The notes under the pieces were generated by a model. That model worked only from the letters and a program-made list of their open reading frames with translations. It searched no databases and was not told the DNA's origin. DNA of 59,707 bases from Xanthomonas chitinilytica (GTDB lineage: Bacteria; Pseudomonadota; Gammaproteobacteria; Xanthomonadales; Xanthomonadaceae): NCBI RefSeq assembly GCF_026107455.2, contig NZ_JAPCHY010000018.1, positions 1-59,707 on the forward strand. Reading direction: 5' to 3'. The first letter of the stretch is position 1, and each line of letters starts with the position of its first letter. The translations under genes were made by a program, and so were the position numbers. Shown piece after piece: positions 33,713 through 40,227 of this stretch.

Positions 33713-33936
33713 CGATTGTCGGTCTGATTGTCACGTTCGTCGTCTATAGACTGACGAACGCCGTGACAATCGAATCCGCCAGTGACTTTCGCTTTGACAA
33801 TCGGGTGGCCGAAAGCGGCCTAAGCGCTTGCCGTGCTTAGATTGTCGCGCTGACAATCGAAACTGACTTTCGGCGACAATCTTATTGTCGCTGGGCGCGA
33901 CAATCGAGCTCCGAAAGTCGCGCCCCGTGACAATCG
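33713..33936. repeat. Iteron cluster and palindrome, putative replication origin
   Basis: Within 225 bp the octamer GACAATCG or its complement (some with one end base changed) occurs about ten times: near 33713, 33725, 33765, 33796, 33840, 33852, 33875, 33884, 33899 and 33929. A second motif, GACTTTCG, occurs three times (about 33784, 33864 and 33911). A near-perfect 27-bp palindrome, CGTTCGTC-GTCTATAGAC-T-GACGAACG, lies at 33734-33760. The cluster directly follows the primase-helicase gene, the position of the origin in SaPI-type satellites. I infer an origin bound by the helicase protein. Confidence 0.75.
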
Positions 33937-33947
33937 AAAACGCGCGT

Positions 33948-35984
33948 TCACCCCTCTGTCCTGACTAGGATTCCGAGCTTCGGGTTGCGCTCGTCCATCG
34001 GCTCAAGCCACACCAGGAACCCGTCGATAGACGCCCTTGAGTTGCTGCGTCCATCGGGAATCGCGCCCCTGATCTTGCGCCTCGCTGTTGCATCGGCGCC
34101 GCCGTCCCGCGCGCAGATGATCTCGGCCAGTTCCTTGAGCGGGATGCTGCCGCCACGCTCGTTAGCTTCCTGGCGTGCCAGCTCCAAGATGGGGTCCATC
34201 GCGCCGCTGAACTCACCCTGCGCATCGGCCATCACGGTGGGGCGTAGCACCAGGGAGTCGCCGACCTTCTCCATGTTGAAGCGCATCGGTGGCTCGCGCT
34301 CCGCGTCCTTCTGCTTCTTTACCGTCATCTTGATCGAACGTCCGTCGCTGGCGCGCTCTACCTCGACCGTGGTGTCCATCGCGCCCAGTAGCGCCGAGCT
34401 GCCACGCATGCCCTTTCCCAGGTCCTTGCCCGAGTGGTGGACCACGACCACCGCCGCGCCCGTGGCATTGCGCAGCAACTTCATGCTGGCGATGTAGCGA
34501 CCCATGTCCTTCGCTGAGTTCTCGTCGGCACCCGCGGCCGTCTGGTTCAGGGTGTCGATGACGATCAGGCGCAGCGGCCCAAGCTCGTCGGACACAGCCT
34601 GGACGAAGGCACGCACGCCGCCGTCCTTCTCAGCTGCGAGGTTCAGGTCGTCGCGCATGAGGTGCAGGTCGAACCTGCGACCTTGGGCACACCTGTCCAT
34701 CTTCCAGGCGCGGAAGCGCTTGCCCAGGCCGGGTGCGCCCTCCGCGGCGATGTATAGGACGCCCCCGCGCTCGACCTGCCTGCCGTGCCAGTCCATGCCG
34801 CCCGCAATCGCCATCGACATGTCCACGGCGAGGAACGACTTGCCCGACTCGGGCGCGCCGTAGATGGCGGCCAGGCTGCCCTCGGTCAGCACACCGGGCA
34901 CCAGCCACCTTGGCGGCGGCAGTGACTCCACGTCGTCCAGCGACAGGAAGTTCCAGCGGCTGCGCTCCTCTGCGGGTTCGACCTCATCCCATACATCGAA
35001 GTCGTCAGCCGCGTCAGGTGGTGCGATGCCGCCGCCCACCTCCTGCAGGAACATTTGCAGGGTCGCCGTGGTGACGGCCTCGTCCCTACCGGCGTGCAGC
35101 GAGTCCCAGCGGCGACCGACGATCCACTCCTGACCAAGGTAATGGCCGTCGCCCATGCACCAGTCGATGAACTCCTGCCGCCCTTCGCCGTCGGTGGCGA
35201 AGTGGCAAGCCATCATTAGGTCGCGCCAGCGGTCGTGCTGTTTCTCGCCGAAATCGCACGGGTCGAGTTGCGCCAGAGTCTCAGCCAGTTGTTCGGGCGT
35301 CAGCTCGCCCGCGCCGGTCGCCTGCTTCTTCGGGCGATCCGGCCTGCGGGCCTTCTCGACCAGCTTTGCGGGCAGGTCCGGCATGTCGGGCAGCGGCGGC
35401 GAATCAGATGCCCAGCGGTACAGGCCGCCAGTCGGATGCACAGAACCCGCCGCGACGACCTGGCGGCCGAGCGACTTCAGCTCCACGCCCGCGAAGCCGT
35501 CCACGCTGTCCAGAAGCACGGCGCCCGCGGGCTTGCGGAAGTAGAAGTGGTGGCCGGGGTGTTCCAGGTTGCCGGTGAGGACGTGCGGCGCCGACGTGAG
35601 CGGCAGGCCGAAGGCGGCGGCCAACTCCGCCAAGCTGTCGCGCCCCGCCGGGAAGTTGCGCGGGTCTACGTCCACCACGACCACATCGGCGGGCAGGCGC
35701 ACGCCCAGGTTCAGGCCGTCGCGCCTCGCGCGCTCCAGCACCTCACTCTGGTCGTAGGCGCGCTCCTGCCAGCGCTTGTCGGCGGGCATCTTGTCGTGGC
35801 GGCGCAGGGGGATGAGGTCGAGGCGGAAGCGGCGGTATTCGGCTGCGGCCTCAAATGATGGCGTCGTGGCGGCAGACCCCGCGGCATCATTGATCCCGTG
35901 AGTCCTGGACAGCTCACTCTCCTGGTCGGTCGTACCCTTGCGCCCACGGTCTAGCACGCCGTGGGCGTTTTCATGTGCGGCCAT
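33948..35984 (-). CDS. Bifunctional primase-polymerase and RepA-type helicase
   Basis: A 678-residue replication protein. Residues about 45-215 form a Prim-Pol domain with the acidic pair Asp105 and Asp107 (VVVDVDPRN) and HHFYFRKP. A small helical PriCT-like segment (DRWRDLMMACHFATDGEG) follows. The C-terminal AAA_25 RepA-like ATPase has Walker A GAPESGKS (residues 376-383), Walker B LRLIVIDTL and the sensor VVVVHHSGKD. It should unwind and prime the element's origin, encoded immediately past its 3' end. ATG 35984 is 3 bp after the AlpA stop codon, so the two are co-transcribed. Confidence 0.9.
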   Translation of the reverse strand: MAAHENAHGVLDRGRKGTTDQESELSRTHGINDAAGSAATTPSFEAAAEYRRFRLDLIPLRRHDKMPADKRWQERAYDQSEVLERARRDGLNLGVRLPADVVVVDVDPRNFPAGRDSLAELAAAFGLPLTSAPHVLTGNLEHPGHHFYFRKPAGAVLLDSVDGFAGVELKSLGRQVVAAGSVHPTGGLYRWASDSPPLPDMPDLPAKLVEKARRPDRPKKQATGAGELTPEQLAETLAQLDPCDFGEKQHDRWRDLMMACHFATDGEGRQEFIDWCMGDGHYLGQEWIVGRRWDSLHAGRDEAVTTATLQMFLQEVGGGIAPPDAADDFDVWDEVEPAEERSRWNFLSLDDVESLPPPRWLVPGVLTEGSLAAIYGAPESGKSFLAVDMSMAIAGGMDWHGRQVERGGVLYIAAEGAPGLGKRFRAWKMDRCAQGRRFDLHLMRDDLNLAAEKDGGVRAFVQAVSDELGPLRLIVIDTLNQTAAGADENSAKDMGRYIASMKLLRNATGAAVVVVHHSGKDLGKGMRGSSALLGAMDTTVEVERASDGRSIKMTVKKQKDAEREPPMRFNMEKVGDSLVLRPTVMADAQGEFSGAMDPILELARQEANERGGSIPLKELAEIICARDGGADATARRKIRGAIPDGRSNSRASIDGFLVWLEPMDERNPKLGILVRTEG

Positions 35985-35987
35985 CGG

Positions 35988-36284
35988 TCAGCCCTCCGCG
36001 TTGGCGGTGCGGGCGGCGAGCATCGCCGTCGCGGCGCGCCGGACGCCTTCGCCCATCGGCTGGCCCTTCGCGTAGTCGCGCAGGTCGCCCAGCTTGTAGC
36101 GGATCAGCTTCGGCCCGACGCGGGTGAACGCCGGGCCGCCGCCTTGGCAGCGATACCACGCTAGCGTGCCGTACTTGAGGCGCAGGAAGGCCGCAGCCTC
36201 TTGGGCGGTCAGCAGCGAGTCGTCGGGGAGTGCGTGAAGCTCGGCGAGCTCCGCAGGGGAGAATTTCTTGGGTTCGTAGGCCAT
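35988..36284 (-). CDS. AlpA/excisionase-like regulator
   Basis: A 98-residue protein. The middle carries a MerR-like helix-turn-helix of the AlpA/excisionase group: LLTAQEAAAFLRLKYGTLAWYRCQGGGPAFTRVGPKLIRYKLGDLRDYAKG. In P4 and in Gram-negative phage-inducible islands AlpA proteins activate integrase and replication genes. It leads the operon with the primase-helicase. ATG 36284 is preceded by GGAG at a proper distance. The shared upstream region (36285-36640) must hold its promoter. Confidence 0.8.
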   Translation of the reverse strand: MAYEPKKFSPAELAELHALPDDSLLTAQEAAAFLRLKYGTLAWYRCQGGGPAFTRVGPKLIRYKLGDLRDYAKGQPMGEGVRRAATAMLAARTANAEG

Positions 36285-36639
36285 CTTCTGGACTCCGTGC
36301 AGGTGCGATCCCCACGCGGCGACGTGCCGTGCGGGGACTGCCTGCTGTGCGTCGCAGAGATGGACCCGTTTGCTCCCCTCAGTCGGCGGGGCGGGCCTCG
36401 GTCTTGTAGGCCACCGAAAGCCTGGCGTCGGCGGCTGGTGGCGCCGACGAATCAAATAATGCCCGAGGTGTGCTCGCGCTGATACCAACATTGCGCCCGG
36501 ACTCCCCGGTGAGCCCATGTCGTCCGATTCGGTCCGGGCTGCTCGGTATCAGGCCGCGCAGCCTCGGACGCGGCACGGGCTACCTGGCGAGGCCGTGCGG
36601 TCGCCCGAAAAACATAAATGAATGCTGAACAGAAGTTCG
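36285..36639. other. Intergenic region upstream of alpA-like gene
   Basis: About 350 bp with no supported gene, lying between divergent transcription units (AlpA-like leftward, retron-like module rightward). A pair of inverted GATACC/GGTATC segments occurs near 36480 and 36545, a possible operator. No firm promoter can be named. Confidence 0.35.
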
Positions 36640-36916
36640 CCAACAGCGTGACTCCGTCACGCAGTTCTGGCAGCCTGCAACTGTCGTGACGGGGATCATC
36701 CTTGCACGTTGTGGGCCGAAAGGCTCGAGGGGCGAAAGCCCCACAGGCTCCTGCGGCGACGTCGGTCCGAGGTCGATGATCGAAGGTCGAGGGTCGTGGG
36801 ATTCAGGTGGCGTCGGCAAGGAGCGACGCCAGTGGGCTATAGGAGGGCAAAAGCTGGCGCTTCCCCGTCTCAGGTGTCGCAAGGGGTGCAATTTCGCACC
36901 ACACCGAGACAAGACC
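36640..36916 (+). ncRNA. Candidate retron non-coding RNA (msr-msd) region
   Basis: The stretch before the XRE and reverse-transcriptase genes is non-coding and rich in hairpins: CGTGA-CTCCG-TCACG (36648-36662), GGGGCGAAAGCCCC (36729-36742), GGCGTCG/CGACGCC (36809-36830), and a long stem GTCTCAGGTGT with ACACCGAGAC (36867-36877 and 36901-36910, one bulge) capped by GGTGC/GCACC. Retron reverse transcriptases use an upstream structured RNA of this kind as primer and template. A clear a1/a2 repeat pair and branching guanosine could not be identified; CAGTTCTG (36662) and CAGAACTG (37129) are only an 8-bp match. Boundaries are approximate. Confidence 0.35.
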
Positions 36917-37054
36917 ATGAGTAGCAAGCAGAACGGTCGGAAGCACGACAAGCGTCAGCAGTTGGTCGGTTACCTCAAGCGTTTTCTGAGGAAGCCTTGG
37001 TTCATGCGTTTGGTGATTGGGGTGATCTGGAAGTTGATGGATCGCTATCTCTGA
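36917..37054 (+). CDS. Small basic peptide
   Basis: A 45-codon frame from ATG 36917 encodes a strongly basic peptide (SSKQNGRKHDKRQQLVGYLKRFLRKPWFMRLVIGVIWKLMDRYL). It has a hydrophilic basic half and a hydrophobic, Trp-containing half that could form an amphipathic or membrane-inserting helix. GAGAC lies upstream as a poor ribosome-binding site. It might be a toxin-like peptide of the retron-like module, or chance coding within the non-coding RNA. Lower GC than the chromosome. Confidence 0.35.
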   Translation: MSSKQNGRKHDKRQQLVGYLKRFLRKPWFMRLVIGVIWKLMDRYL

Positions 37055-37144
37055 TTTCAGCCAATAGCCAGCAAGCACGATACGACAAGATCAGCACCCT
37101 CCCTTAGAACAGACCTAAGCACTCCTTGCAGAACTGGAGTAGAC

Positions 37145-37465
37145 ATGTTGAACAAAGCCCTCAAGATCGTCCGAGAAGTGCATCGGATGAAACAGGGCGA
37201 ACTCGCTGACGCACTAGGAATCTCCAAGTCCTATTTGTCAGAACTGGAGCGAGGCGAGAAGAAGGTGAGCCTCGAAGTCTTGAACAAGTACGCGCACACC
37301 TTCGACGTACCAGCCTCCACCTTCCTCAGCTTCATGGAAGCGCTTGAAGGTGAGTCCGATGCACGGCGCGCTCGCGCCCGCAAACTGCTGAGCGTTCTCT
37401 CATGGACTGTCGGGAATGAACACACCGAGGACGAAGACGACGACATCCACGCGAAAGCGAACTGA
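37145..37465 (+). CDS. XRE-family HTH protein linked to the reverse transcriptase
   Basis: A 106-residue protein with an N-terminal Cro/C1-type helix-turn-helix (IVREVHRMKQGELADALGISKSYLSELERGEKKVSLEVLNKYAHTFDVPASTFLSFMEAL) and a short acidic C-terminus (EDEDDD). GGAG is well placed before ATG 37145. The last 50 bases overlap the start of the reverse-transcriptase gene in another frame, so the two are translationally coupled. In several retron classes an HTH protein is the partner or effector; here it could be effector, antitoxin or autoregulator. Confidence 0.85.
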   Translation: MLNKALKIVREVHRMKQGELADALGISKSYLSELERGEKKVSLEVLNKYAHTFDVPASTFLSFMEALEGESDARRARARKLLSVLSWTVGNEHTEDEDDDIHAKAN

Positions 37466-38375
37466 GCGCTACGCGATCGATTCGTCCCCGCTGTACGGAA
37501 TGACGAGCCATACCCGGCTCGCCGCGATTTTGCGGTGGGCCGGGACAACCGGCCAGCTGAGAGAGTTCTGCCGCAGACCCACCAACTTCAGCCGTTACAT
37601 CGACAGGTCGAAGCCAGGCAAGGAGCGGCTGATCGAAGCTCCTGCGAAAAGTGCCAAGGCGTTCCAGACTCGCTTCCTGGAGCTCCTCCGTCGCATTGAG
37701 CTTCCGGACTACCTGCATTCCGCGCGATCTGGCCGTTCCTACCTGAGCAACTCTGCCACTCATTGCGAGGCGGATGGATGCACGATCACGATGGACATCG
37801 ACTCGTTCTATCAGTCGGCGACCCGCGAGCGCGTCATCCATTTCTTCGAGGTCCACTTGAAGCAGCCGAGGGACGTAGCTGAGACGTTGGCCAGCCTACT
37901 CTGCTGCGATGGGCACCTAGCCACTGGCAGCCCCGCAAGTCCTCTCGTGTCCTTCTGGGCGTACCGCAAGGTATTCGACGCCATTGATGAGCGCGTCCGC
38001 TCTCGCGGCGGGGTGTTTACGCTCTACATCGACGACATGGGGATAACCGGGAAAGGATTCGGGCATACCGACGTCCGCTGGATTAGTCGACTATTGCGCA
38101 AAGCGGGTCTGACCGTGAAGGAAACCAAGACCCGCGTGTTCCATGCAGATGCACCCAAGCTCGTGACAGGCAGGGCGTGCAGGAATGGAGTGAGCCGCGC
38201 CCCGAACAAGCAGCACCGAAAGATGCGGGCTGCGCAGACGCAGCTTGAGTTGAATCCCCACGACCCCAGCCTTAGGGCCAGCGTCGCGGGACAAAAGCGC
38301 CATCTCGCGCTGTTGGACGACGCGAACCGCGACAGGCACCGCGCCGAAGCCGCGCGGTTGTCGAAAGGGAATTAG
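37416..38375 (+). CDS. Retron-type reverse transcriptase
   Basis: A 319-residue group II/retron-like reverse transcriptase. The N-terminal SPLYG motif (residues 24-28) and KPGKERLIEAP, with the PDYLHSARSGRSYLSNSATH block, are retron hallmarks. Polymerase motif A is MDIDSFYQS (Asp127 and Asp129), motif B-like is LATGSPASPLVSF, and the catalytic YxDD is YIDD (residues 204-207). There is no maturase or endonuclease domain, so it is not a group II intron enzyme. ATG 37416 is needed to include the SPLYG region. It should make multicopy single-stranded DNA from an RNA encoded upstream. Together with the XRE gene it is a likely phage-defence cargo. Confidence 0.88.
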   Translation: MNTPRTKTTTSTRKRTERYAIDSSPLYGMTSHTRLAAILRWAGTTGQLREFCRRPTNFSRYIDRSKPGKERLIEAPAKSAKAFQTRFLELLRRIELPDYLHSARSGRSYLSNSATHCEADGCTITMDIDSFYQSATRERVIHFFEVHLKQPRDVAETLASLLCCDGHLATGSPASPLVSFWAYRKVFDAIDERVRSRGGVFTLYIDDMGITGKGFGHTDVRWISRLLRKAGLTVKETKTRVFHADAPKLVTGRACRNGVSRAPNKQHRKMRAAQTQLELNPHDPSLRASVAGQKRHLALLDDANRDRHRAEAARLSKGN

Positions 38376-38833
38376 AGACACGCCTCCGCCCAAGCATCGG
38401 CGACATTGTCCCGTCCTTCAAGGATCACTCGTCCATCCCCGAACACGAAGCGCCGGAAGCCGGTGTATCCGCCGAGTTCGTTCTTGGCGTTGACCCGGCC
38501 GCAGGCGACCACGCCGAACTCCTCGGTGTAGTTGGCGCGCACGTCCTTGAACTGCGCGGCGTCCGGGTCCTTCAGCTCGCCCCTCACCGCGCGCTCGGCA
38601 GCTACGATCGTCTCGGCGCCGAACCACTTCTCCTGCTGCGCCTTCTTCTCCGCGGCCGTCATGGGTCGTTCCGGCTCGGACTTCGTTGCCTCGGGCTGCT
38701 GGGCCTGCGTCTGCGGTGCTTCGGCCACTGTTGCGGGCGCGGCGGCGACAGCTGGTTCGCTGCGCGGCACCAGCTTCGACCCGATCCAGGCCAGACCCAC
38801 CAAGACGACCAGAAGAATCCCTATCCGCTTCAT
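38372..38833 (-). CDS. Membrane-anchored hypothetical protein
   Basis: A 153-residue protein with an N-terminal hydrophobic anchor (residues 4-20), an Ala/Gln/Glu/Pro linker (to about 60) and a C-terminal domain around FKDVRANYTEEFGVVACGRVNAKNELGGYTGFRRFVFGDG. That domain pattern (VxCGxVNAKNxxGGYxGFxxF) is widespread in proteobacterial hypothetical proteins, but its function is unknown. It is convergent with the reverse-transcriptase gene and the two stop codons overlap, with no space for a terminator. Confidence 0.7.
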   Translation of the reverse strand: MKRIGILLVVLVGLAWIGSKLVPRSEPAVAAAPATVAEAPQTQAQQPEATKSEPERPMTAAEKKAQQEKWFGAETIVAAERAVRGELKDPDAAQFKDVRANYTEEFGVVACGRVNAKNELGGYTGFRRFVFGDGRVILEGRDNVADAWAEACL

Positions 38834-38922
38834 GCAATCCCCTGAGCAACGCTAGTAAATAGTCTATTTTGGACTAATCCAATACGGACTCTAGCGTGCG
38901 GTGACCAGCCTGTCACCGCGCG

Positions 38923-39210
38923 ATGGCCCAATCGACCCACAACCCCGACTACCAGCTACTGCTGACCGTCCTGAAGGCGGCCCGCAAGCGGGCGGGCGTG
39001 TCTCAGGTCGACCTGGCCGAACGGCTGGGCAACACGCAAACCTTCGTATCCAAGTGCGAGCGCGGGGAGAGGCGCATCGACGCCGTGGAACTGGTCGAGT
39101 TCGCCGAGGCGCTCGGCGTGCCGCCGCTCGGGCTGCTGGGCGAGTACCTGGAACAGCGCGCGGCCAGGCTGCAGCCGAAGTCCAGAAAGAGCAGCGCAAA
39201 GCGGCGCTGA
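38923..39210 (+). CDS. XRE-family repressor-like protein
   Basis: A 95-residue protein: helix-turn-helix (LLTVLKAARKRAGVSQVDLAERLGNTQTFVSKCERGERRIDAVELVEFAEALG) plus a basic C-terminal tail. It lies at the right end of the island, away from the AlpA and replication operon. It could be the master repressor that keeps the island silent, although in known phage-inducible islands that gene usually sits beside the replication genes. The ATG at 38923 has no strong ribosome-binding site. Confidence 0.8.
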   Translation: MAQSTHNPDYQLLLTVLKAARKRAGVSQVDLAERLGNTQTFVSKCERGERRIDAVELVEFAEALGVPPLGLLGEYLEQRAARLQPKSRKSSAKRR

Positions 39211-39220
39211 CTAGGAGAGA

Positions 39221-39296
39221 TGGTGCCGCTTGTCCGAATCGAACGGACGACCTACTGATTACAAATCAGTTGCTCTACCGACTGAGCTAAAGCGGC
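39221..39296 (-). tRNA. tRNA-Thr (anticodon UGU), carried by the island
   Basis: A complete 76-nt tRNA. Acceptor stem GCCGCTT/AAGCGGC, D stem GCTC/GAGC, anticodon stem ACTGA/TCAGT around loop TTTGTAA (anticodon UGU), variable loop AGGTC, T stem GTCCG/CGGAC around TTCGATT, discriminator A and encoded CCA. All stems pair perfectly. It lies inside the integrated element, 119 bp downstream of and in the same orientation as the cut host tRNA-Thr. Its anticodon loop differs from the attachment core by one base (TTACAAA against TTACAAG, plus strand) and has other stem bases, so the integrase should not attack it. I infer that it replaces the disrupted host tRNA for ACA codons. Confidence 0.95.
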
Positions 39297-39415
39297 GATG
39301 TCGTACTTCTCTTGCTCAAACCGTGTCCGGCTTGTCCCGCAGTTTACGCGCTGGCGAGCCTAAAGCCTTGCCACGCTTAGCCTTCCGGCCGGTCACCACA
39401 ACAACCGCGTCCGAG

Positions 39416-39453
39416 TTACAAGGCGGTTGCTCTACCAACTGAGCTATGCCGGC
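39416..39453 (-). pseudogene. 5' half of the host tRNA-Thr(UGU), right attachment site
   Basis: The minus strand reads GCCGGCATAGCTCAGTTGGT then AGAGCAACCGCCTTGTAA, that is acceptor strand, D arm, 5' anticodon stem and loop of tRNA-Thr. It then passes into island DNA (CTCGGACG) with no 3' half. The core TTACAAG (39416-39422) is shared with 27913-27919. Rejoining both halves gives a normal cloverleaf apart from one T-stem mismatch. The promoter of the host tRNA remains on this side. Confidence 0.92.
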
Positions 39454-39495
39454 AAAGGCGTGCGGGAGCAGGGAAACCCCGCGAAGCGCGCCATT

Positions 39496-40218
39496 CTAGC
39501 GCAGCCTTGCGCACTCCAGCGACCGCTGGCCGGGCGCGCCGCTGCGCGCCTGCAGCGCCGCTGCGGTGGTGCCCGCGGCCAGCGTCGCGTCGATCCACCA
39601 GCGCGACTGGCCGCCGCTGGCCACCAGCTGCGCCGGGAACCCGGCCGCCACCAGCGCCGCCTGGCGCCGCTCGGCACCTTCGCGCTGGCGATACTGGCCC
39701 AACGCGATCGCATTCGCTTCCTCGCCCTGGGCGATGACGTAGTAGTCGCCGATCCCGGCCTCGACGATGCGCTTGACCGTGGCCTGTGCTTCCTCGCGGC
39801 TGGCGGCGGCCGGCAGCATCACCCGGTAGTTGCTGGCGCCGTCGGCGGCGCTCTCGCGCAGGCGCGGGCGCAGTGCCTGCGCACCGGCTCGTTCGAGCGC
39901 GGCCTGTGCCGCGTCGCGGTCGGCGAACGGCCCCAGGCTCAGGCACTGCTGCGCGACCGCGGCCGCCGCAGGCGCTGCCGGTGTTTCGGCGACGGCCGTG
40001 GCCGTCGCTGGCGACGGTTCGGATTCGGTTGCGGCTGCTTCGAGCGGTGGCCCCGGCACCGGCGCCGCCGCCGGGGTGGGCAGCAGTTCCAGCGTGGCCA
40101 CGCCGGCGCGCGCCGCCGGCACCGGCACCGCCGGTGCCGCGCCCCCCTGGGTGATCCACCACAGCGCCACGCCCACGTTGAGCATGGCCAGCACGACGAT
40201 CAATGCACGTATCAGCAT
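39496..40218 (-). CDS. SPOR-domain protein
   Basis: A 240-residue protein with an N-terminal signal anchor (residues 4-23), a Pro/Ala/Glu-rich periplasmic linker and a SPOR domain (about residues 90-205: CLSLGPFADRDAAQAALERAG and NYRVMLPAAASREEAQATVKRI). SPOR domains bind glycan strands without stem peptides at the division septum. It is the last gene of a birA-coaX-SPOR cluster, ten bp after coaX, an arrangement common in Xanthomonadaceae. Its stop codon lies about 40 bp upstream of the host tRNA-Thr start, so the tRNA promoter overlaps its 3' end. Confidence 0.85.
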   Translation of the reverse strand: MLIRALIVVLAMLNVGVALWWITQGGAAPAVPVPAARAGVATLELLPTPAAAPVPGPPLEAAATESEPSPATATAVAETPAAPAAAAVAQQCLSLGPFADRDAAQAALERAGAQALRPRLRESAADGASNYRVMLPAAASREEAQATVKRIVEAGIGDYYVIAQGEEANAIALGQYRQREGAERRQAALVAAGFPAQLVASGGQSRWWIDATLAAGTTAAALQARSGAPGQRSLECARLR

Positions 40219-40227
40219 GGTGCGATC

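Larger units (their letters stand above)
27913..39422. mobile_element. 11.5-kb tRNA-Thr-integrated satellite-like genomic island with retron cargo
   Basis: The island is bounded by TTACAAG cores that split a tRNA-Thr gene. In order it holds: tyrosine integrase; unknown proteins; a minus-strand block of small unknown genes headed by a terminase-small-subunit-like gene; an iteron-rich putative origin; a primase-polymerase/helicase and AlpA-like regulator; a structured leader with XRE and reverse transcriptase genes; a membrane-anchored protein; a second XRE regulator; and a complete tRNA-Thr. No capsid, tail, large terminase or conjugation genes are visible. The set matches phage satellites (PICI- or P4-like) better than a prophage or conjugative element. 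GC content of several genes, especially the XRE and reverse transcriptase region, is clearly lower than in the chromosome. Confidence 0.85.

Noticed and set aside
36662..37136. CAGTTCTG/CAGAACTG as the a1/a2 repeats of the retron RNA
   Set aside because: An 8-bp match in about 500 bp is expected by chance, and the flanks do not extend the pairing.
39221..39296. The complete tRNA-Thr as an ordinary host gene just outside the island
   Set aside because: The host tRNA halves lie at 27875-27919 and 39416-39453 and share the core TTACAAG, so the island boundary is to the right of this tRNA and it lies inside the element.
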